A DNA stretch of 64,000 bases, taken from positions 34,550 through 98,549 of the forward strand of contig NZ_JARXXP010000023.1 of NCBI RefSeq assembly GCF_029893965.1. Reading direction: 5' to 3'. Positions 59,689 through 64,000 of this stretch are shown one piece after another; the first letter of the stretch is position 1, and each line of letters starts with the position of its first letter. Both the position numbers and the translations under genes were made by a program. The stretch comes from Paenibacillus sp. PastM-3 (GTDB lineage: Bacteria; Bacillota; Bacilli; Paenibacillales; Paenibacillaceae). Below the pieces are notes generated by a model. That model was not told where the DNA came from. It was given only the letters and a program-made list of their open reading frames with translations, and ran no database searches.

Positions 59689-60227
59689 GAATCAACCACC
59701 CTTTCATGGCTAAATGGCATATGCATCTTCCTTAAAGCAATTGCCGCTCTTTCAGCAGTCTCTAATTCTTCAAAGACACCTCCATACAGCTTCTTAGGGC
59801 CTGCCTTGACCTGGACCATCCACTTTCTCGCTACCTTATGCCAAGTAACGCCACGAACTCCGCTCGATCCGTTATTTCTTTGAGGACCCCTTCTGTTCTG
59901 GGCATTCTGCGCTTTGGTAACCTTCCTTAAATTGCAAGATCGGCGATTATTTAAAGGATTGCTGTCCTTGTGATCAACTTCATAACCACAAGGGTCATCC
60001 ATAAGCCAACGGTGTAGAGATATGCTTCCAATTACACTGCCCTTTTGAATATTTCCTTGGACATAGAACTGACCTGTAGCCTTGTCGTGCTTAACTCTCC
60101 ATGAATTAGGGAAAGAACAGGCCTTTTCAAGATCGACAGTATCAATAAATGTCTTAAATACAGATCCATCATTGCGCTTTATGAAAATAACTGTGACCTC
60201 TCCGCGAATCTCATATGAATTTTTCAT
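59685..60227 (-). CDS. HNH homing endonuclease with AP2-type domain (copy 2)
   Basis: A 180-residue relative of the gene at 54312-54851: SLHRWLMDDPCGYEVDHKDSN-type HNH core, NPLNNRRSCNLRKVTKAQN, and AP2-like GVRGVTWHKVARKWMVQV. The start ATG at 60227 follows AGGAGCGGGC. It sits between two early genes without disrupting them. Confidence 0.88.
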   Translation of the reverse strand: MKNSYEIRGEVTVIFIKRNDGSVFKTFIDTVDLEKACSFPNSWRVKHDKATGQFYVQGNIQKGSVIGSISLHRWLMDDPCGYEVDHKDSNPLNNRRSCNLRKVTKAQNAQNRRGPQRNNGSSGVRGVTWHKVARKWMVQVKAGPKKLYGGVFEELETAERAAIALRKMHMPFSHERVVDS

Positions 60228-60466
60228 ATAGCCCGCTCCTTCTTGGTCTTCTCCTGCCACTCCTTGCTGAAGGTACAGCGCCGGGCGCTCCACTCCTTGT
60301 GCCGCCGGCCCATAACGTAAGTGACAAACTTATCTGTCGCCCGCTCATAATAGGCGCCGTTCAGCACTTCCTTTACTGGAGCTTCCGGTGCTGCTGGAGC
60401 ACTAAGGTCTGCTCCGCCGAATAACTCCAACTGCTCGACGCTGTTTCGCTTGACGATCACCGGCAC
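60224..60466 (-). CDS. Small phage protein, 80 residues
   Basis: Starts PVIVKRNSVEQLELFGG; the ELFGG-type segment with a disordered Ala/Pro stretch resembles a sliding-clamp or protein-binding peptide, but this is speculative. Overlaps the HNH gene start by four bases. Confidence 0.6.
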   Translation of the reverse strand: MPVIVKRNSVEQLELFGGADLSAPAAPEAPVKEVLNGAYYERATDKFVTYVMGRRHKEWSARRCTFSKEWQEKTKKERAI

Positions 60467-60614
60467 CCCCTGTCAGCCCCTCATAACAGCGAGGGCATAC
60501 CCGCAGGCGGCGGATATACTCCTCACGGCCGGGGTTTATCTCGCTGCCACAGACTTCGCAGTCCAGGCAGCGGAGATAAATTTCAACCAGTTCGGCGTTA
60601 GATAGGGAGCTCAT
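60402..60614 (-). CDS. Small zinc-finger-like phage protein
   Basis: A 70-residue protein with two cysteine pairs (CEVCG and CPRCY), likely one zinc ribbon. Overlaps both neighbours (17 bases with recT, 65 with the next gene). The ATG at 60614 is the best start, though the ribosome site is weak. Confidence 0.55.
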   Translation of the reverse strand: MSSLSNAELVEIYLRCLDCEVCGSEINPGREEYIRRLRVCPRCYEGLTGGAGDRQAKQRRAVGVIRRSRP

Positions 60615-61536
60615 CGTCTGCTGCCTGCATGGCACGCTTCTCAGCAATGTCCAGATCCATGATCTTCAGGAGCCCCGTCAGTTCCTTAAGGGTCGGTTTG
60701 TCGCCTTTCGGCTTCGCCTTCTTCTCGATGTAAGCAGCCATTTCCTCATTAGAGGTAATGCCGAGCTGCTGGAACTTCAATTTCATATCAGTGCGGGCCT
60801 GTTTAAGTCGGTCTGCTTCGGTAGGGCCGCTGTCTCCAGACGAATCAGTTCCCGTACCTCCGGGGTTAATTACTTCCGGATCTGTGGCGGATGTTGTCGG
60901 AGTCACATCAGCCCGCTCGTAGGGATCATAGCCAGGTGTCGGCTCAGCTCCATCGTTGTCATCAAACCGCAATCCAAATGCCGCTTTCATGGCGCGCTTG
61001 ACCATATGCTTCTTGAACATGTCCTTGAAGTTGTTGGTCCACATGGTTTTTTGCATGCCGATTGCCGATTTCTTGAAGTGATCAACTTCTTCCACATCCA
61101 TCAAGACAGTGAAAGGCATAAATCCTTCTTTATATGCGATAGCATAACCCCCGATTGGAGCGCCGGTTGGGAATCCGCCGATGTGCTTATCAATCGCGAT
61201 GTAATACCGCCCGTCCTCTGCCCGTTCCTGGTGATACTGGAAATCATCATTTGCGTGAACGATCTGAACATCGTAACCGCGGTAACCGTCCATTTCCTTT
61301 GCTTTGCGGACGTGGTAATCAACAGCGAACTGCCAGGTAAGCTTTCCTTGGTACACGGTCGGATGGATCTCACCGATTAGGGGATTGGCATCAGCAGCCT
61401 TAGCAACCCCCATGAACAATTTGAATTGGGCCTCGGTACAGTCTTTAGCGATGGTTTCATGAACGGTCTTAATGTCATCCGAGGTCAGACCGCCGAAGAG
61501 ATAACTTTCATATGAAGCGAGTTGAGTATTTGCCAT
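60598..61536 (-). CDS. RecT/Bet-family single-strand annealing protein
   Basis: A 312-residue annealing protein of the Bet/RecT superfamily (NPLIGEIHPTVYQGK, GYAIAYKEGF, FKKHMVKRAMKAAFG). It pairs single-stranded ends for phage recombination. A Gly/Ser/Thr linker near 220-245 separates a C-terminal domain that may bind SSB. The SbcC-like ATPase and other early genes are upstream. Confidence 0.9.
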   Translation of the reverse strand: MANTQLASYESYLFGGLTSDDIKTVHETIAKDCTEAQFKLFMGVAKAADANPLIGEIHPTVYQGKLTWQFAVDYHVRKAKEMDGYRGYDVQIVHANDDFQYHQERAEDGRYYIAIDKHIGGFPTGAPIGGYAIAYKEGFMPFTVLMDVEEVDHFKKSAIGMQKTMWTNNFKDMFKKHMVKRAMKAAFGLRFDDNDGAEPTPGYDPYERADVTPTTSATDPEVINPGGTGTDSSGDSGPTEADRLKQARTDMKLKFQQLGITSNEEMAAYIEKKAKPKGDKPTLKELTGLLKIMDLDIAEKRAMQAADDELPI

Positions 61537-61552
61537 GAATTATTTGCCTCCC

Positions 61553-61822
61553 TTAAATGTTGTAGAACCGCGGACGTGCTTCCCGGCGTGTCTTCGCGAG
61601 CAGCTTACGGCCAGCCCGGTTCATGATCCCGCCGTATTCCTTCTGGATTTCCTTTGAGACCATCGAAAGACCGAGAGTACCAGGCTCATACGCCTTTTTG
61701 TCGGAAGCTTCATGCTTGAACTGGCGGCGGGATTTGAGGATTGCATAGTCATAAGCAGCGCCGGCTTGTAGCGCAGCAATGAGGGAGTATCGTTTATTGA
61801 TGGATCCCAATTTGTTTTTCAT
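61553..61822 (-). CDS. Basic phage protein, 89 residues
   Basis: A basic protein (many Lys/Arg, for example KSRRQFKHEAS and GRKLLAKTRREARPRF) of unknown function between recT and the ATPase. Probably nucleic-acid binding. Confidence 0.65.
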   Translation of the reverse strand: MKNKLGSINKRYSLIAALQAGAAYDYAILKSRRQFKHEASDKKAYEPGTLGLSMVSKEIQKEYGGIMNRAGRKLLAKTRREARPRFYNI

Positions 61823-61834
61823 GGATGATTCCTC

Positions 61835-63385
61835 CTAGTTAATGATTAATTTCTGGTCTTCAACAGCCTTCAGCAGGATCAGCTGCCCGGCAGGCTGCTT
61901 GATTTTAAACACGCTCTCCGAGTCATCGACGGCCAGGGGAGCTATAATCTGGGAAAGCTCACTGAGCACTCCGGCCAGCTCGATGCCGGCATGTGCCCGC
62001 TCGGACCGGGACAGCTTACTGTATGGCTTGCCATCACGCTCAATCTCAAAGTTCGGCTGCTGCTCCCCGGTGCTCTTAATCTCCTTGAAGAGATTGATAG
62101 TTAGCGTGGAGAACATGCCTTGTACCTTGGCTGCCTGCAGCTCAGCCTCTTTGGCCTCGTATGCCTTAAGAGCGTCCAGGATAAAGATGCTCTCGTTCTT
62201 GCTGGAGAGCGTCTCTGTCTCCTCGGCACGGGCTGCTGCAAGATCGGCCTGTAATGGACCTCGGCGGTTAAAGTAGCCAATGGCATCCGCTGTTGCATCC
62301 CGCTCTATTTCTAAGGCATTCCGCTGCTCGATCAGCTCCGTGATGTCCGGCAGCTCCACTGCATCCAGCTGCGCCTCGATTGTTTTGCGCTCTGCTACGG
62401 CCTTCTCGTGCTCTTCCCGCAGTGGCCGCTTGCGGTCTTCTTTATTTTGTTTGACAGCTTCAATGGCTGCTGGATCAAGCGCTCGTTTGCAGGTCGGGCA
62501 ATCCTCGGCAATTTCTTCTCCGTGAATCCTCATATAACGGCCTTTTGCAGCTTCGACATTCTGCTGTGCTGCCCGCAGGCTGCCCTCTAAAACCAGGCGG
62601 CGGCGCTTCGGTTCGTCAGCTACCTCGATTTTTTGTTGAATGGCTGTGATCTGCTCAAGTAGCTCCGCGTCCCTTGCCTTGACCGCTTCAATGTCCGCCG
62701 GCGGCTCCGGCAGCTTAGCCAATTGCTGCTCCAACGCCTCAACCTTGCCCTCAGCCCGCTTGTGGGCCGCGTCCTTATCGTTCTTATTCTTGGTATGGAT
62801 GTCTTTGAGCTGCTGCCGATTATGCTTTTTGGTCAGCTCAGTAAGCTTCTGAGCCTGCAGGTTGGGAGCAATATCCTTCTGCTTCTGCCTTGCCGTCAGG
62901 CGGCTCATCTCGGCGTATACTTCCTTTGGCGCCGGCGGCGTTGTATACCTCATCATGAGGTCGCGCTGCTTCTGCCAGTGCAAGGTGAAGAAATACCATG
63001 GGTTGAACAGCGATAGGAACAGGTCCCGGTCAAACAGACCTTTTACAATATCGTCGAAGTCTCCGGCCTTGCTCGGCACCTCATTGATGTAATAAGTGGC
63101 CTTGCCCTTCTCGATGCCGCGGCCCAGGAGAATCGGTGTACTGTCAACCTCCAGGAGCACCTCACCCTTCACAAAATCGTATTTATAATTGGTTGGTGTC
63201 GGATCAAGCTTGCTGCCAAGGGCATCTGTGCCGTACAATGTCCACGTAGGGATTTCAATAATGCTTGACTTGCCCTGCCCATTGTCACCGGTGATCTCTG
63301 TCCGTTCCTCGCCAAAGGTGATCAGTAGATCCCGGTGAATCTTGAAATTGTGTGCTGTGGCTGATTTTATTTTGATGTGCTGCAT
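61835..63385 (-). CDS. SbcC/RecF-like AAA ATPase
   Basis: A 516-residue SMC-like ATPase. Walker A is GDNGQGKSS near residue 34; a long coiled coil from about 170 to 430 is interrupted by the CPTCKRAL zinc-hook motif near 300; the C-terminal lobe carries LSRSERAHAGIELAG (signature). It probably works with a nuclease to process DNA ends for RecT. The phage form is shorter than SbcC. Confidence 0.87.
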   Translation of the reverse strand: MQHIKIKSATAHNFKIHRDLLITFGEERTEITGDNGQGKSSIIEIPTWTLYGTDALGSKLDPTPTNYKYDFVKGEVLLEVDSTPILLGRGIEKGKATYYINEVPSKAGDFDDIVKGLFDRDLFLSLFNPWYFFTLHWQKQRDLMMRYTTPPAPKEVYAEMSRLTARQKQKDIAPNLQAQKLTELTKKHNRQQLKDIHTKNKNDKDAAHKRAEGKVEALEQQLAKLPEPPADIEAVKARDAELLEQITAIQQKIEVADEPKRRRLVLEGSLRAAQQNVEAAKGRYMRIHGEEIAEDCPTCKRALDPAAIEAVKQNKEDRKRPLREEHEKAVAERKTIEAQLDAVELPDITELIEQRNALEIERDATADAIGYFNRRGPLQADLAAARAEETETLSSKNESIFILDALKAYEAKEAELQAAKVQGMFSTLTINLFKEIKSTGEQQPNFEIERDGKPYSKLSRSERAHAGIELAGVLSELSQIIAPLAVDDSESVFKIKQPAGQLILLKAVEDQKLIIN

Positions 63386-63394
63386 GTCGTCCTC

Positions 63395-63670
63395 CTATAG
63401 GGCAGCCAATTCTTCCTCAAGCTGCTGGATTTCTTGGTTAATTGCCTCTACAACAAATGTTTTAATATTGGCGACCAGCTTTGCTGAATCTCTTCCGCTG
63501 TTACTCGGTTGCTGTGAGATCCAAGCCAATGAGCCAGAACCTTTTTCAAAATCTACTGCTGTGGCTTCAACGATCCGCTCCGCAGCTTTACTCAATTCAT
63601 CAATCTTTTTCACGATAGCAGTCGCTTTCTTCGTGCGGTCAGTCATGTATTCCAGTGTCTTTCTGTCCAT
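63395..63670 (-). CDS. Phage protein of unknown function, 91 residues
   Basis: A helical protein (TDRTKKATAIVKKIDELSKA) with an acidic coiled tail (QEIQQLEEELAAL). Ends ten bases before the ATPase start. No family recognised. Confidence 0.65.
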   Translation of the reverse strand: MDRKTLEYMTDRTKKATAIVKKIDELSKAAERIVEATAVDFEKGSGSLAWISQQPSNSGRDSAKLVANIKTFVVEAINQEIQQLEEELAAL

Positions 63671-63763
63671 TCAAACCCTCGCTTTCTGCTCGTTTCAGGG
63701 CTTAAAACCCCGTTTTTGGCAAAAAAATAATAGGCTTACTCAATTTCACGGTCCTCAGCCGCA

Positions 63764-63931
63764 TCACCCCTTGCCCTGTTCACCTCCCTCCAGTGCGATT
63801 ATTTGAGGCACATGTGACCAGCCGCCTGCCAAGTACTGCTCAACAAAATGCTGGAAGGTGATTCCGAATGAGTGGCCGATCCGCCAGCTGACAAAGTAAT
63901 CGCCGAGGTCATGAAGCAATTCGTCCGTCAT
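63764..63931 (-). CDS. Small phage protein, 55 residues
   Basis: Starts MTDELLHDLGDYFVSWRIGH. Overlaps the end of the next upstream gene. Ends in a Gly-rich tail. Unknown function. Confidence 0.55.
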   Translation of the reverse strand: MTDELLHDLGDYFVSWRIGHSFGITFQHFVEQYLAGGWSHVPQIIALEGGEQGKG

Positions 63932-64000
63932 CAGGCACCTGCTCCCAGTCCTGCGTCAGCTGCTCCCGATATCGCCGATATTTCCGCAAGCACGCTGCTG
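63909..64000 (-). CDS. C-terminal end of a phage gene (cut at window edge)
   Basis: The last 29 residues of a reading frame are visible (RKYRRYREQLTQDWEQVPDD segment). The stop overlaps the next gene by 23 bases. Too little remains to name it. Confidence 0.4.
   Translation of the reverse strand, partial: AACLRKYRRYREQLTQDWEQVPDDGRIAS

Noticed and set aside
1..64000. tRNA or rRNA genes
   Set aside because: None seen; no cloverleaf ends or rRNA signature sequences were noticed on either strand.

Overview
The window looks like chromosomal DNA of a nitrogen-fixing Paenibacillus. The evidence is the compact nif operon (nifB-H-D-K-E-N-X-orf-hesA-nifV) typical of that genus, spore-germination genes (gerABC-type, gerE), G+P-rich ribosome binding sites with many TTG/GTG starts, and S-layer-homology and plant-glycan enzymes. 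All calls come from reading sequence and translations by eye; no database search was run.

Layout. (1) 1-11400: nif operon on the minus strand, cut at the left edge inside nifV. It starts from a vegetative promoter (TTGACG-17-TATGAT) bracketed by two GlnR/TnrA-like sites, and its leader carries four tandem 63-bp repeats that end at the nifB ribosome binding site. (2) 11549-12775: a yybP-ykoY (manganese) riboswitch with terminator, then a TerC-family membrane protein. (3) 13041-19110: a GH127/146-type arabinofuranosidase, a large secreted YcdB/PepSY/SLH protein whose leader carries the same 63-bp repeat, and a decayed GH1 gene. (4) 19327-21840: a nitrate/sulfonate/thiamine-precursor-type ABC importer. 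(5) 22088-25762: a gerA-gerB-gerC germinant receptor operon with a sigma-G-like promoter. (6) 25837-29244: secreted GH5 endoglucanase and a LacI-family regulator.

(7) 29529-47571 is the most unusual part. A 147-bp sequence, identical by eye, containing the 3' end and terminator of gerE lies at both edges (intact gerE at the right), bracketing about 17.6 kb. Inside are two divergent operons. The minus-strand operon encodes larE, larB and larC (nickel-pincer-nucleotide cofactor assembly), DUF362, a thymidylate-kinase-like and a PfkB-type kinase, a TIGR04076-type small protein, a HAD phosphatase, a HemN-like radical SAM protein, a B12-binding-type radical SAM protein and a long, eukaryote-type GMP synthetase. 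No larA is present. The plus-strand operon encodes a nucleotidyltransferase, an 18-residue peptide behind a very strong ribosome binding site, a PqqD-like protein, a CPBP-family membrane protein and an ABC exporter (two permeases, one ATPase). I read this as an undescribed pathway for a nucleotide- or pincer-derived, possibly peptide-linked, secreted metabolite. Transposase and reductase remnants lie between it and gerE.

(8) 47735-64000: the early region of a prophage on the minus strand (RecT, SbcC/RecF-like ATPase, RepO, G39P-like loader, DnaB helicase, exonuclease, RuvC-like resolvase, two HNH-AP2 homing endonucleases, ArpU regulator). It ends without a terminase and is followed by a nuclease-domain protein that may be a defence gene.
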